The notes under the pieces: model-generated | Databases searched by the model: none | What the model was told of the DNA's origin: nothing | What the model saw: only the letters and a program-made list of their open reading frames with translations | Position numbers and translations under genes: made by a program | DNA from: Kitasatospora phosalacinea | Lineage (GTDB): Bacteria; Actinomycetota; Actinomycetes; Streptomycetales; Streptomycetaceae | Length of the DNA stretch: 64,000 nt | Direction of reading: 5' to 3' | Assembly (NCBI RefSeq): GCF_030268885.1 | Contig: NZ_BSSA01000001.1 | Location: forward strand, 682,001 to 746,000 | In this document: piece after piece, positions 1 through 8,892 of the stretch | How positions within the stretch are numbered: the first letter of the stretch is position 1 | How the letters are laid out: each line of letters starts with the position of its first letter

Positions 1-27
1 AGCGGGCCCGGAGGTCCGGACGCGGGG

Positions 28-294
28 TCAGCCGGGCCAGGTGCCCGTGAGGCGCCGGGTGGCAGTGGCCCCGCCGCGGTCGACGGCGGCCTTGACCAGG
101 CCGAAGATCGCTCCCTGGAGGGCCGCGGCGAGCAGCACCTCCCGCCAGGTGCGGTCCTCGTCGGTGGCGTCCGGGGCGTCGTCGTCGTGGCCGATCGCCT
201 TCCACGCCTGTCGGAAGGCGACGCCCGCGAGCAGGCCGCCGACGACGCCGAGGGTCAGTCCGACCGGCTTGTAGAGGACCGTGACCGCCTTCAC
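28..294 (-). CDS. DUF4235 family small membrane protein
   Basis: About 88 residues. It begins with a hydrophobic segment (VGLTLGVVGGLLAGVAF) and continues with an acidic stretch, an alpha-helical part (WREVLLAAALQGAIFGLVKA) and a basic C-terminus, which is the pattern of the actinobacterial DUF4235 family. The GTG start overlaps the stop of the upstream DUF3618 gene (GTGA at 291-294), so the two are probably translationally coupled. It is the third gene of a leftward operon with a holin-X protein. The family has no established biochemical role; a cell-envelope location is inferred from the hydrophobic segments. Confidence 0.85.
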   Translation of the reverse strand: MKAVTVLYKPVGLTLGVVGGLLAGVAFRQAWKAIGHDDDAPDATDEDRTWREVLLAAALQGAIFGLVKAAVDRGGATATRRLTGTWPG

Positions 295-770
295 TTGTGC
301 TTCCGGCCGCGCAGCAGGAACAGCGTGACCACCAGCACCGCCGCCCCGGCCAGCAGCGGGGTCCGGTTGGCCCGGGCCGCCGCGGCGACGGTCGCGGCCT
401 TCTCGCGGACCTGGTCCGGGGTCCTCTCCGCCGCCAGGTGCCCGGCCTGGACCGCGGTGTCGCGGACCTGGGCCGCGGCCTGGCCCGCCTTGTCGAGCAC
501 CGGGTCCGGGGTCCGCTCCTTCACCAGCTCGGCGGCCCGCCCGGCCTTCTCCCGGAGCTGGTCGGTCAGGTGCGCGGCCGTCCCGGTGGCCTGCTCCTTC
601 CACTCGGCCGCCTTCTCCTTGACCTGCTCCTTGACGTCGGTCTTGGCCGCCAGCGCCTCGACCGTCCGGCCGAGTTCCTCGCGGGTGCGTTCGACCTGCT
701 CGCGGAGCCGCTCGGTCGGTGCGGATCCGTCGCCCTGGAACGGCCGGCCCGTCGGTGTGCCCTCGCTCAT
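291..770 (-). CDS. DUF3618 family protein
   Basis: 159 residues. A short N-terminus is followed by an amphipathic, alanine- and lysine-rich helical region (REQVERTREELGRTVEALAA is the DUF3618 core) with many repeated K/E/A heptad-like segments, then one hydrophobic segment near the C-terminus (LLAGAAVLVVTLFLLRG) and a basic tail RKHK. It looks like a membrane-anchored coiled-coil or apolipoprotein-like protein. The ATG overlaps the stop of the upstream holin-X gene (ATGA at 767-770). The longer upstream open frame was rejected because it would overlap most of that neighbour. Function is unknown. Confidence 0.88.
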   Translation of the reverse strand: MSEGTPTGRPFQGDGSAPTERLREQVERTREELGRTVEALAAKTDVKEQVKEKAAEWKEQATGTAAHLTDQLREKAGRAAELVKERTPDPVLDKAGQAAAQVRDTAVQAGHLAAERTPDQVREKAATVAAAARANRTPLLAGAAVLVVTLFLLRGRKHK

Positions 771-1186
771 CGGTGTGCCCTCTCCTTGATCTCGGCCACG
801 TCGGCCTTCACGCTGTCGATGGTCTGTTCGGGCGCGGGGCTGCCGGCCCTGGCGACCTGCTTCTTGCCGGCCAGCGCCAGCACCGCGGCCACCACGGCGA
901 GCAGGGCCGCGACGACCAGCGCCGACGCCCACACCGGCAGGACCAGTGCGAGGGCGGCGACCGCCGCGGCCACCACGGCCTGGGCGGACAGGACGCCGAC
1001 CAGGCCGGCCCCGCCGACCAGTCCGCCGCCCAGGCCGTAGCGCCTGCCCTTCTCGGTCAGCTCCGCCCGGGCCAGTTGCATCTCCTCCCGGACCAGTTCC
1101 GAGAGCTGCTGCGACGCCCGCGTGACGAGCGCGCCCACCGGCTCCCCGTCACCGTGCCGGGTGCCGGTCCCGATGCTGCTGCTCAT
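767..1186 (-). CDS. Holin-X family (phage holin-like) membrane protein
   Basis: 139 residues. An N-terminal amphipathic helix (SQQLSELVREEMQLARAELT) precedes two long hydrophobic segments separated by a short turn, and then a charged C-terminus. This is the layout of the actinobacterial holin-X family (PF07332). Despite the name these are chromosomal envelope proteins in Streptomyces; nothing phage-related is nearby. It is the first gene of the leftward operon with DUF3618 and DUF4235 genes. A ribosome-binding site (GGAGGAG in the minus-strand sense) lies just upstream of the start. Confidence 0.88.
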   Translation of the reverse strand: MSSSIGTGTRHGDGEPVGALVTRASQQLSELVREEMQLARAELTEKGRRYGLGGGLVGGAGLVGVLSAQAVVAAAVAALALVLPVWASALVVAALLAVVAAVLALAGKKQVARAGSPAPEQTIDSVKADVAEIKERAHR

Positions 1187-1400
1187 GGCCCTCCTCCTCT
1201 CCCTGCCGTGCTCATCCGTGCTGGTTCCTGCTCGTCTTCCTGCTCGTCGGACCGGGGACTCCTCCCCGCCCGCACGCGCCTACCCCTGATCCCGCCGACC
1301 ATCCACGGGAAACCACGGCCCGGAACGGTCTTCCCGACCCGGGGCCGACCGGGTACGGTGCGTCCACTGACGCAGTCCTCACGTCGGAAAAAGAAGCAAC

Positions 1401-2144
1401 GTGCACCTCCTGGAAGACCCTTCGGGTCTGTCCCCGCGCGCCCTCGCCTTCCTCGACCGCTCCGCGCACCGGCAGGAGCGGACCGGGCCGCACGTCCCCA
1501 CCGAACTGCTCCGGGTCCGTGACCGCAGGGGCCGGCCCGTCCCCGCCCCGCTGGAGCTGGTGATCCGGCGCGAGGGGTTCGCCCAGCGCTACGGCGGACT
1601 GCGGTACACGGTGCGGGAGAGCCACCCGGGCGCCGGGGGCGAGCGCCGGGTGTCCACCCTGGAGTGGCACCACGAGCCGGGGTCGTACGCGTGGGCCGAT
1701 CCCGTGCGGGGCTGGTTCTTCGACTGGTGGGGGCCGCGGGCCGCCCACCCGGTCCGCTACCTCGTCCACACCGACGGGCGGGTGGGGGCCGAGAGCACGG
1801 CAGGTGACGGCGTCTTCCAGGAACTGGAGGCGTCCATGGTCCACCGGATCGAGTCCCACGCCCTCGTGGACGAGCTCTCGGCCTGGGACCGCTGGCCGGG
1901 CGGGGCCGCCGCCCTCGCCACCGCCCGGCACCTGGACGGGGACGGGAACGGCTTGAGCGAGGTGGCCGAGGCGTCGGGACCCGGACGGAGCTGGCGGACG
2001 TCCGAGACCGTCGCCGTCACGGAGTTCGCCCCCGTCAGCCCGCAGCACCCCCGCGGACGCTGCGCGTGGATCTGGTACCGGGGCGAGGAGGGCCGCCGCC
2101 GGGTCACCGCGGCCGCCGCCCTCGCCGCCGCCGGACACCGCTGA
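1401..2144 (+). CDS. Hypothetical protein, 247 aa
   Basis: I do not recognise a named family. The protein is soluble, rich in Trp and Arg, with no signal peptide or membrane segment. The middle part (WHHEPGSYAWADPVRGWFF) and the end (FAPVSPQHPRGRCAWIWY) look like a compact beta-rich fold. The start is a GTG with only a weak purine-rich site upstream. The gene is divergent from the holin-X operon, with 214 bases between them, and lies 80 bases before murQ on the same strand. Coding is supported by codon-position bias and an uninterrupted 247-codon frame. Confidence 0.7.
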   Translation: MHLLEDPSGLSPRALAFLDRSAHRQERTGPHVPTELLRVRDRRGRPVPAPLELVIRREGFAQRYGGLRYTVRESHPGAGGERRVSTLEWHHEPGSYAWADPVRGWFFDWWGPRAAHPVRYLVHTDGRVGAESTAGDGVFQELEASMVHRIESHALVDELSAWDRWPGGAAALATARHLDGDGNGLSEVAEASGPGRSWRTSETVAVTEFAPVSPQHPRGRCAWIWYRGEEGRRRVTAAAALAAAGHR

Positions 2145-2224
2145 CGCACCCCCCGGAGCGCCACCCCGCAGCAGCACCGCCGCCTCGCCGCCACCGGCCT
2201 CCGCCGACGTCCTAGGGTGGGCCC

Positions 2225-3187
2225 GTGGCAGACACCCCGCGCACCCCGCACACCTCCCGGCACCCGGACGGCCCGGACGACCTGCGCTCGCTCCCCGAAC
2301 CGGTGACCGAGGGACGGCGCAGCGGCGGCGCGGAGATCGACCTGCTGCCGACGGTCGAGCTGGCCCGGGTGATGAACGCCGAGGACCGGACGGTGCCGGA
2401 GGCGGTCGGGGCGGTGGTGCCGGAGATCGCGGCGGCGGTGGAGGCGATCGTCGAACGGATGGGCCGCGGCGGGCGGTTGGTGTACGCGGGGGCGGGGACG
2501 GCGGGGCGGCTCGGCGTGCTGGACGCCAGCGAGTGCCCGCCGACGTTCGGGACGGAGCCGGGGCTGGTGGTCGGACTGGTCGCGGGCGGTCCGGCCGCGC
2601 TGACGGCCGCCGTCGAGGACGCCGAGGACGACCGGGCGGCGGCCGTCGCGGAGTTGGACGCGCTGCGGCTGACCGCCGCCGACACCGTGGTCGGCGTCTC
2701 CGCCTCCGGCCGGACCCCGTACGCGCTGGCCGCGGTCGAGCACGCCCGGCGGCTCGGGGCGCTCACCGTCGCGCTGGCGGGCAACCGCGGCTCCGCGCTC
2801 GGGGACGCCGCCGAGCACCGGATCGAGGTGGTGACCGGGCCCGAACTGCTGGCCGGTTCCACCCGGTTGAAGGCGGGAACGGCACAGAAGCTGGTGCTCA
2901 ACATGGTCTCGACGCTGGTGATGGTCCGGCTCGGCAGGACCTACGGCGACCTGATGGTCGACGTCCGGGCGACCAACGAGAAGCTGCGACTGCGGGCCCG
3001 CCGGATCGTCGCCCTCGCCGCCGAGGCCGAACCGGCCGACGCCGACGCCGCGTTGGCGGCCACCGGCGGCCGGGTCAAGGACGCGATCCTGCTGCTGCTC
3101 ACCGGCGTGGACGCGCCCGCCGCCGCCGCCCTGCTGGCCCGCCACGGGGGTCGGCTGCGCGACGCCCTGCGCGAGGCCGTCGACTGA
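2225..3187 (+). CDS. murQ: N-acetylmuramic acid 6-phosphate etherase
   Basis: 320 residues, the usual MurQ length (about 300). MurQ cleaves the D-lactyl ether of MurNAc-6-phosphate to give GlcNAc-6-phosphate during cell-wall recycling in the cytoplasm. The SIS-type sugar-phosphate site is seen in VYAGAGTAGRLGVLDASECP (about residues 79-98), and the family signature KAGTAQKLVLNMVSTL lies near residue 217, followed by YGDLMVDVRATNEKL. The GTG start is a few bases after the preceding gap. No recycling partner (anmK, nagZ, PTS) is adjacent, so peptidoglycan recycling genes must be elsewhere. Identification is strong. Confidence 0.96.
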   Translation: MADTPRTPHTSRHPDGPDDLRSLPEPVTEGRRSGGAEIDLLPTVELARVMNAEDRTVPEAVGAVVPEIAAAVEAIVERMGRGGRLVYAGAGTAGRLGVLDASECPPTFGTEPGLVVGLVAGGPAALTAAVEDAEDDRAAAVAELDALRLTAADTVVGVSASGRTPYALAAVEHARRLGALTVALAGNRGSALGDAAEHRIEVVTGPELLAGSTRLKAGTAQKLVLNMVSTLVMVRLGRTYGDLMVDVRATNEKLRLRARRIVALAAEAEPADADAALAATGGRVKDAILLLLTGVDAPAAAALLARHGGRLRDALREAVD

Positions 3188-3194
3188 CGCCGGG

Positions 3195-5291
3195 TCAGAG
3201 CTCCTGCTCGGCCCAGATGGTCTTGCCGCGCGGGGTGTGCCGGGTACCCCAGTTGCGGCACAGCTGGGCCACCAGCAGCAGGCCCCGCCCGCCCTCGTCC
3301 TCGGTGCGGGCGCGGCGCAGGTGCGGGGCGGTGCTGCTGCCGTCGGAGACCTCGCAGATCAGCACGCCGCCGTCCCGGATCAGCCGGAAGCCGATCGGCG
3401 GGCGGCCGTAGCGGACGGCGTTGGTGATCAGTTCGCTGACCACCAACTCGGTGACGAAGGACGCCTCTTCGAGCCCCCAGTCGGCGAGCTTCGCGGTCGC
3501 GAGCTTGCGGCCCCGGGCCACCTCGGACGGGTCGTGGCGCAGCGACCAGTCGGCGACGTCCCGGGCGGGCAGGGCCAGGGTGCGGGCCAGCAGCAGCGCG
3601 ACGTCGTCGGTCGGGGCGTCCGGCCCGAGGGTCGCGGACAGGACCTGGTCGCAGAGGTCCTCCAGCGAGTCGGCAGGGGCGGTGAGCGCGCATCCGAGCC
3701 GGTCGAGGCCGAGCCCGGGGTCGCCGCGCAACTCCGAGGCCCGCAGCAGGCCGTCGGTGTACAGGGCCAGCACGCTGCCCTCCGGCACCTCCAACTCGGC
3801 CGCCTCGAAGGGGAGTCCGCCGAGGCCGAGCGGCGGACCGGCGGGCAGGTCGGGGAAGGTCACGGTGCCGTCCGGGCCGACCAGGGCCGGGCCGGGGTGC
3901 CCGGCCCGGGCCAGTGCGCAGGAGCGGGCGACCGGGTCGTACACCGCGTACAGGCAGGTCGCGCCGACGCTGCTGCCGGCCCAGGCGGTGCCGCCCTCGG
4001 GGAGCTCGTCCAGGTCGACCCGGAGCACCAGGTCGTCGAGGTGGGTGAGGAGTTCGTCCGGCGGCATGTCGATGTCGGCGAGGGTGCGGACCGCCGTGCG
4101 CAGCCGCCCCATCGCGGCGGAGGCGGGCACGCCGTGGCCGACCACGTCGCCCACCACCAGGGCCACCCGGGCGCCGGACAGCGGGACCACGTCGAACCAG
4201 TCGCCGCCGACGCCCTCCCGGCCGCCCGCCGGGAGGTAGCGGAAGGCGACCTCGACGGCGGCCTGCCGGGGCGTCCGGCTGGGCAGCAGGGAGCGCTGCA
4301 ACGCCAGTGCGGTGTCGCGCTGTTGGGTGTACTGGCGGGCGTTGTCGACGGACAGCGCGGCGCGTGCCGTCAGTTCCGTCGCCAGCAGCAGGTCGTCCTC
4401 GTCGAAGGGCTCCGGCGAACGGTGCCGCAGGAAGATCGCCACGCCGAGCGTCGTCCCGCGGGCGGTCAGCGGCACCAGGAGGGAGGAGTGGATGCCGAAC
4501 TCCTTGGCCAGGCGCTCCCGTTCGGGTTCCTGGGCGAGCCAGGAGCGGATCTCCGGGTCGCGGTAGTCGGTGCGCAGCGGGCGGCCCGAGGCCAGCACCC
4601 GGGCCATCGGCGAGTCCGGCGCGATCACGTCCCCGGCGCCGAGCGCGATCACGGACTCCGGGCTGCCCGGCAGCACCGAGCGCTGCGCGACCCGGTAGAA
4701 CACCAGGCCCGCGCCCGACGGCGGGCCGCCGCCGAAGACCGAGTCGAGCAGGTCGACGCCCACGAAGTCCGCGAAGCCCTCGACCGCGACGTCCGCCAAC
4801 TCCTGTGCGGTGCGCTCCACTTCGAGGGTCGAACCGATCCGCAGCCCGGCCTCGCTCAGCAGTGCCAGCCGCCGCCGGGCCCGCTCCTCCGAGGAGCCCG
4901 TCCCTGCCCCCGTCCCCGTCCCCGTCACCGCTGCCGCGGGCGCGGCCGACCCGTCGGGCGCGGGCTGCGACAGCGGCTGCAGCGGGAACGCGGACAGCAC
5001 CCAGGCCGGTTCGCCGCGCGCCGTCCGCACCGGGACGACGCCCAGCTCGACCGAGACCGGCTCCTCCTCGGCGCGGCACAGCCGGACCATCCCGCTGAAC
5101 GGCTCGTGCCGAACCGCCGCCCGCAGCAAGGGGATCGGCGCCCGCCCGGCCAGCAACTCGACGGCCGGCCGCCCGAGCACCCGCCCCGCCCCGAACCCCG
5201 TCAGCCGCTCCGCCGCCGCCGACCAGCCGGTGACCGCCCCGCCGCCGTCGACCGTCGCGGTCGCCGCCCGGCCCGGAACCCGAGTCGCCAT
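3195..5291 (-). CDS. PAS-GAF-SpoIIE (PP2C) phosphatase with C-terminal HATPase domain
   Basis: 698 residues. Order of domains: PAS-like (about 10-90), GAF (about 150-300), SpoIIE/PP2C serine phosphatase (about 340-560, with GGDWFDVVPL and VGDVVGHGVPA), and an RsbW-like HATPase (about 580-698, with N-box ELVVSELITNAVRYG and G-box DEGGRGLLLV). This layout is very common in Streptomyces and belongs to partner-switching control of anti-anti-sigma factors. The protein is soluble and probably a cytoplasmic sensor. The start ATG at 5291 is preferred because upstream frame has no good ribosome-binding site. Its stop is 7 bases past the convergent murQ stop. The target anti-anti-sigma factor is not in the window. 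Confidence 0.92.
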   Translation of the reverse strand: MATRVPGRAATATVDGGGAVTGWSAAAERLTGFGAGRVLGRPAVELLAGRAPIPLLRAAVRHEPFSGMVRLCRAEEEPVSVELGVVPVRTARGEPAWVLSAFPLQPLSQPAPDGSAAPAAAVTGTGTGAGTGSSEERARRRLALLSEAGLRIGSTLEVERTAQELADVAVEGFADFVGVDLLDSVFGGGPPSGAGLVFYRVAQRSVLPGSPESVIALGAGDVIAPDSPMARVLASGRPLRTDYRDPEIRSWLAQEPERERLAKEFGIHSSLLVPLTARGTTLGVAIFLRHRSPEPFDEDDLLLATELTARAALSVDNARQYTQQRDTALALQRSLLPSRTPRQAAVEVAFRYLPAGGREGVGGDWFDVVPLSGARVALVVGDVVGHGVPASAAMGRLRTAVRTLADIDMPPDELLTHLDDLVLRVDLDELPEGGTAWAGSSVGATCLYAVYDPVARSCALARAGHPGPALVGPDGTVTFPDLPAGPPLGLGGLPFEAAELEVPEGSVLALYTDGLLRASELRGDPGLGLDRLGCALTAPADSLEDLCDQVLSATLGPDAPTDDVALLLARTLALPARDVADWSLRHDPSEVARGRKLATAKLADWGLEEASFVTELVVSELITNAVRYGRPPIGFRLIRDGGVLICEVSDGSSTAPHLRRARTEDEGGRGLLLVAQLCRNWGTRHTPRGKTIWAEQEL

Positions 5292-5561
5292 GTCCGTCCA
5301 TCCCCTCTCGGAGGCAGCACCCGCCAGGCCGTCACCCCCCAGCATCGCCCCCGGACGTGACCGCCTCAAACCGCCACGCCGTGCGACCGCCGCGGCCCGG
5401 CGGCCCGGCGGCCCGGCGCCCCGCGGTACGGGCCGCCGCAGGTGCCGGGCCCGCGCCCCTTGATCAACGCCGGTGCCGTGACCAGAATCGGGGGCCGGAG
5501 TGCCGGATCCCGCCCCGTCCGGGGCGCGGTCCGGCCGTCTGCGGACGTCGTCGGAGGTTCC

Positions 5562-5993
5562 ATGAGCGAGCACAGCACCCCGGAGCAGGACTACGACCGC
5601 CGCTGCCCGACCGGCAGCGGCTTCGGGCTGCACCACGTGCAGCTCGCGATCCCGCCCGGCAGCGAGGACGCGTGCCGGGCGTTCTACGTCGGCGTCCTCG
5701 GCATGACGGAACTGGCCAAGCCCCCGGTGCTGGCCGCCCGCGGCGGACTGTGGGTGCGGGCGGACGACCTGGAGATCCACCTGGGCGTGGAGGAGGACTT
5801 CCGACCGGCCCGCAAGGCCCACCCGGGCATCCGGGTGACGGACCTCGACGGCCTCGCCGAGCGGCTCACCGCCGCAGGGGTGGAAGTGACCTGGGACGGC
5901 GCCTTCCCCGGCCACCGCCGCTTCTACGCCCACGACAACTGCGGCAACCGGCTGGAGTTCCTGCAGCCCGACGCGTCCGCGCCGAACCGCTGA
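5562..5993 (+). CDS. VOC (glyoxalase/bleomycin resistance) family protein
   Basis: 143 residues. The sequence has the VOC beta-alpha-beta-beta-beta pattern: GLHHVQLAIPPGSEDACRAF at the start, FYVGVLGMTEL, then the C-terminal FYAHDNCGNRLEFLQ. His in HHVQLAI and Glu in RLEFLQ are in the usual metal-ligand places. The start ATG follows an excellent GGAGG; a longer in-frame extension lacks one. Substrate cannot be told: the family includes glyoxalases, dioxygenases and drug-binding proteins. The gene is convergent with the large permease gene that ends 22 bases downstream. Confidence 0.88.
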   Translation: MSEHSTPEQDYDRRCPTGSGFGLHHVQLAIPPGSEDACRAFYVGVLGMTELAKPPVLAARGGLWVRADDLEIHLGVEEDFRPARKAHPGIRVTDLDGLAERLTAAGVEVTWDGAFPGHRRFYAHDNCGNRLEFLQPDASAPNR

Positions 5994-6014
5994 GCGCGCC
6001 GCCGCGGACCGCGG

Positions 6015-8828
6015 TCACAGGGCCTCTCCGAGCCTGAGCACGGCGCTCGGGCTCCGACGGCGCCCGAACAGGGTCTCCAGGGCGGCGACCGCGGCGACCA
6101 GCACGACCAGCCCGAGGGCGAGGGCGGCGGTGAGCGTCCAGTCGACGGACGGGCCGGGGGCCGGTCCGCCGCCGAACGCGGTCAGGTCGAGCACCGGGCC
6201 CAGGGCGGCGGGCAGCAGCAGGCCGAGCGCCGTGCCGCCGAGCGCGGCGGCGGCGAGCAGCGGGAGCAGTTCGAGCACCGGCAGGGCGGCGGCGGCCCGG
6301 CCGCCCAGGCCGAGGGTGCGCAGGTAGGAGACCGTGCGGGCCCGGTCCCGGGCGCCGAGCACGAGTTCCAGGACGACCACCAGCAGTGCGATCGTCAGGC
6401 TGCCGGCCCCGGCGGCCAGGAAGGTGCGGTTCAGCACGGCGCCCAGGCCGTCCCGGTCGAGTTGGTCCCGTTCACCGGCGCGGGTGCGCAGCTCCACCGG
6501 GGAGCCGGTGGCGCCGGTCGCGGCGGCGGCCCGGCGCACCTGTTCCCGGTCGAGCGGGCCGAGCGGGCCGCCCACCAGGCGCAGCAGGACGGCGGAGCGG
6601 CCCGGCGCGTCGGCGGGCAGCACCGTCCGGGCCGACACCACCAGGGCGGCGCCGGGCGGCCGTTCGCCGAGCAGCGGGCCGAGCACCGGGTCGCGGCGGG
6701 CGTCGGCGGGCAGGGTGCCGACGATCCGCAGCCGCAGCGCGTCGGGTCCGCTGCCGGTGTCGAGCAGGCCGTCGGGGTGGCGGGCGAGCAGCCCGGGGTC
6801 GGCGAGCACGTCCAGTTCGGGGGCGTCCTCGGGCGCGGCGCGGACGGTGGACGGCAGGCGGGCCCCGCGCAGTTCCCGGCCGAGCGGCGAGGCGGGGGCG
6901 ACGGCCAGCAGGGCGTCCGGGTCGACGTCGGCGAGCACGGCCCCGGCGCTCACCGTGCCGTCGCTGCCGATCAGGTCCTGCACCTGGACGTGCACGGCGG
7001 CGGTGCCGGCGACGCCGGGCAGGGCGGCCAACTCCGCTCCGGCGTCGGCGATCCGGGCCGGTCCGAGCAGCACGGCGTCCGCGCCGCTGCGCCAGGCCGC
7101 GCTCTGCTCCCGGCCCTGCTGCAGGGTGTGGACGACCAGTCCGCCGAACACCGCCTGCGACAGGGCCAGCACCAGGACCAGCAGGGTCAGGGCCCCGGCG
7201 GCCGCCCGGCCCGCCCGGGCGAGCGCGACCAGCGCGACCGCTCCGGTGCCCGCGCGGGCCCGGGCCGCCAGCAGCCGCACCGGTGCGGGCTGCACCCGCA
7301 GCAGCACGACGGCCACCACGACCGCCAGCAGCACCGGCAGCAGCGGGAGTTGGGGATCGCTCAGGGCGCCCGCACCGCGCACCCGGACGGACGCCCAGAC
7401 CGCGAGCGCCAGCAGCACGGCCGCCACCTCGGCGGCCCGGCGCGGGCCGCCGGCCCGCCGCGGGCGGTGCCGGTCCCCGTCGGGGCGGGACCGCCGGGGT
7501 TCGCGCAGCCGGAGCCAGGTGGCGACCGGCAGCGCGATCCAGGCCAGCACGGTGGCGGCCACCGCCGGCCAACCGGGCGGGGCGGGCGGACGGGGCGCGG
7601 TGACCGGCGCGGCGGCGAGCCCGCCCACCAGCAGCCCCAGCAGCACGGCGGGCGCCGTCTCGGCCAGGCGCGCCGCGCCGGTCCGCGCGGGGGACGCGCC
7701 GCGGGCCCGCTGCAGGGCGAGCGCGCCGTCCTCCCGGCGCGCCGCGAGGCGGGCGGCCGCCACCGCCGCGGCGACGGCGACGGCGAGCAGACCGGCCAGC
7801 GCGAAGGAGCGCAGCGCCTCGGTCCGCTCCGCGCGGTGCCGGAAGGCGAGCGCGGTCGCGGACAGCCGTTCGGTCACCCGCGGCGGGGTGGCGGACCGCC
7901 GGTCGAGCGCGCACGGCAGGGTGCCCAGGGTGCGTTCCCCGCAGACCGCGAGCACGGCGTCCCGTTCGAACGACCCGGACGCCCGCACCAGTTCGGCCAG
8001 TCGGCCCGCGGCGGCGGACCGGCCCGCCGGATCGACGGTCACCGGGTAGTCGGCGGTGACGGTGAGCGGGAGCGTCGAGCGGGCCTCCAGCAGCTCGATG
8101 CCCGATAGGTCCACCAGTGCGGCCGCGGTCACCAGCCGTCCCCGGTCGGTGTCGCGCGGCCGGGCCCGCTCCAGCAGCGGGTGCTGCCGCCACAGGTCGG
8201 CCCCCGCGGTGACCGGCCGGAAGACGCCGACCAGCACGGCGTCCGTCCGCAGCCGGGGCCCGCCGTCCAGGCGGAACGTCCGGCCGAGTCCGAGGCCCAG
8301 GGCCTGCCGGTTCTGCTCGGACAGCGCCACCTCCACCGGCGCCCCCGCCCCGTCGCCCGCGGGCCGGGCCGGGGCCCGCCCCTCCACGTACCGGACCGAC
8401 TGCGGCGCGTCCTGCGCGTACAGCAGCTGCAGTTCGGGGTCGAGACCGTACGGCCGGGCCGCGCCGCCGTCCGTGACGGCGGCGGGGACGGCCGCGACCC
8501 GGGTCACCGGCCTGCCGAGGACCGCACCCAGCCGGGGGCCGGCCCCGGCGCCCAGGCGGGAGGTCAGCCGGTCGAGGTCCTGCTGGAAGGTCCCGAGGTG
8601 CGGCACCGGCCCGCCGCCCGGGGGGCCCGCCTCGCCGGCCAGCGGCTGCACGTCCGAGGTGGCGGTGACCAGCGCCCCCGCCTCCCCCTCGTGCGCGACG
8701 TCCTGCGCGAGCGCCAGGGTGGCCGCCCGTTCGTAGCTCGGCTGCCAGGCCGCGGCGAACGCCGTCACCGTGCCGACCAGCAGGAACAGCAGCAGGTGGA
8801 AGGGGAGTCGGCTGCGCGGGACGGTCAC
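6015..8828 (-). CDS. FtsX-family ABC transporter permease (large, 937 aa)
   Basis: The N-terminus has one membrane segment (FHLLLFLLVGTVTAFAAAW) followed by a large extracytoplasmic domain of about 300 residues. Several membrane segments follow (about 350-580), then a second soluble domain and three C-terminal segments ending in VLRLGEAL. This is the duplicated MacB/FtsX-type layout. A GTG start is preceded by AGGAG. It lies 64 bases after a second permease of the same type and is presumably co-transcribed with it. No ATP-binding partner is adjacent. The substrate is unknown; families of this type export peptides, lipids or antibiotics, or sense envelope damage. Confidence 0.88.
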   Translation of the reverse strand: MTVPRSRLPFHLLLFLLVGTVTAFAAAWQPSYERAATLALAQDVAHEGEAGALVTATSDVQPLAGEAGPPGGGPVPHLGTFQQDLDRLTSRLGAGAGPRLGAVLGRPVTRVAAVPAAVTDGGAARPYGLDPELQLLYAQDAPQSVRYVEGRAPARPAGDGAGAPVEVALSEQNRQALGLGLGRTFRLDGGPRLRTDAVLVGVFRPVTAGADLWRQHPLLERARPRDTDRGRLVTAAALVDLSGIELLEARSTLPLTVTADYPVTVDPAGRSAAAGRLAELVRASGSFERDAVLAVCGERTLGTLPCALDRRSATPPRVTERLSATALAFRHRAERTEALRSFALAGLLAVAVAAAVAAARLAARREDGALALQRARGASPARTGAARLAETAPAVLLGLLVGGLAAAPVTAPRPPAPPGWPAVAATVLAWIALPVATWLRLREPRRSRPDGDRHRPRRAGGPRRAAEVAAVLLALAVWASVRVRGAGALSDPQLPLLPVLLAVVVAVVLLRVQPAPVRLLAARARAGTGAVALVALARAGRAAAGALTLLVLVLALSQAVFGGLVVHTLQQGREQSAAWRSGADAVLLGPARIADAGAELAALPGVAGTAAVHVQVQDLIGSDGTVSAGAVLADVDPDALLAVAPASPLGRELRGARLPSTVRAAPEDAPELDVLADPGLLARHPDGLLDTGSGPDALRLRIVGTLPADARRDPVLGPLLGERPPGAALVVSARTVLPADAPGRSAVLLRLVGGPLGPLDREQVRRAAAATGATGSPVELRTRAGERDQLDRDGLGAVLNRTFLAAGAGSLTIALLVVVLELVLGARDRARTVSYLRTLGLGGRAAAALPVLELLPLLAAAALGGTALGLLLPAALGPVLDLTAFGGGPAPGPSVDWTLTAALALGLVVLVAAVAALETLFGRRRSPSAVLRLGEAL

Positions 8829-8892
8829 GGTCGGGCTCCTGGTCGGACGGGCGGGAAGGGTGCGCGGAGCGGTCGGGCCGCGGCGGGAGCGG

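Noticed and set aside
767..1186. Prophage signal from the holin-like gene
   Set aside because: Holin-X is a chromosomal actinobacterial envelope family and forms an operon with DUF3618 and DUF4235. No lysin, capsid, tail or integrase gene is near.
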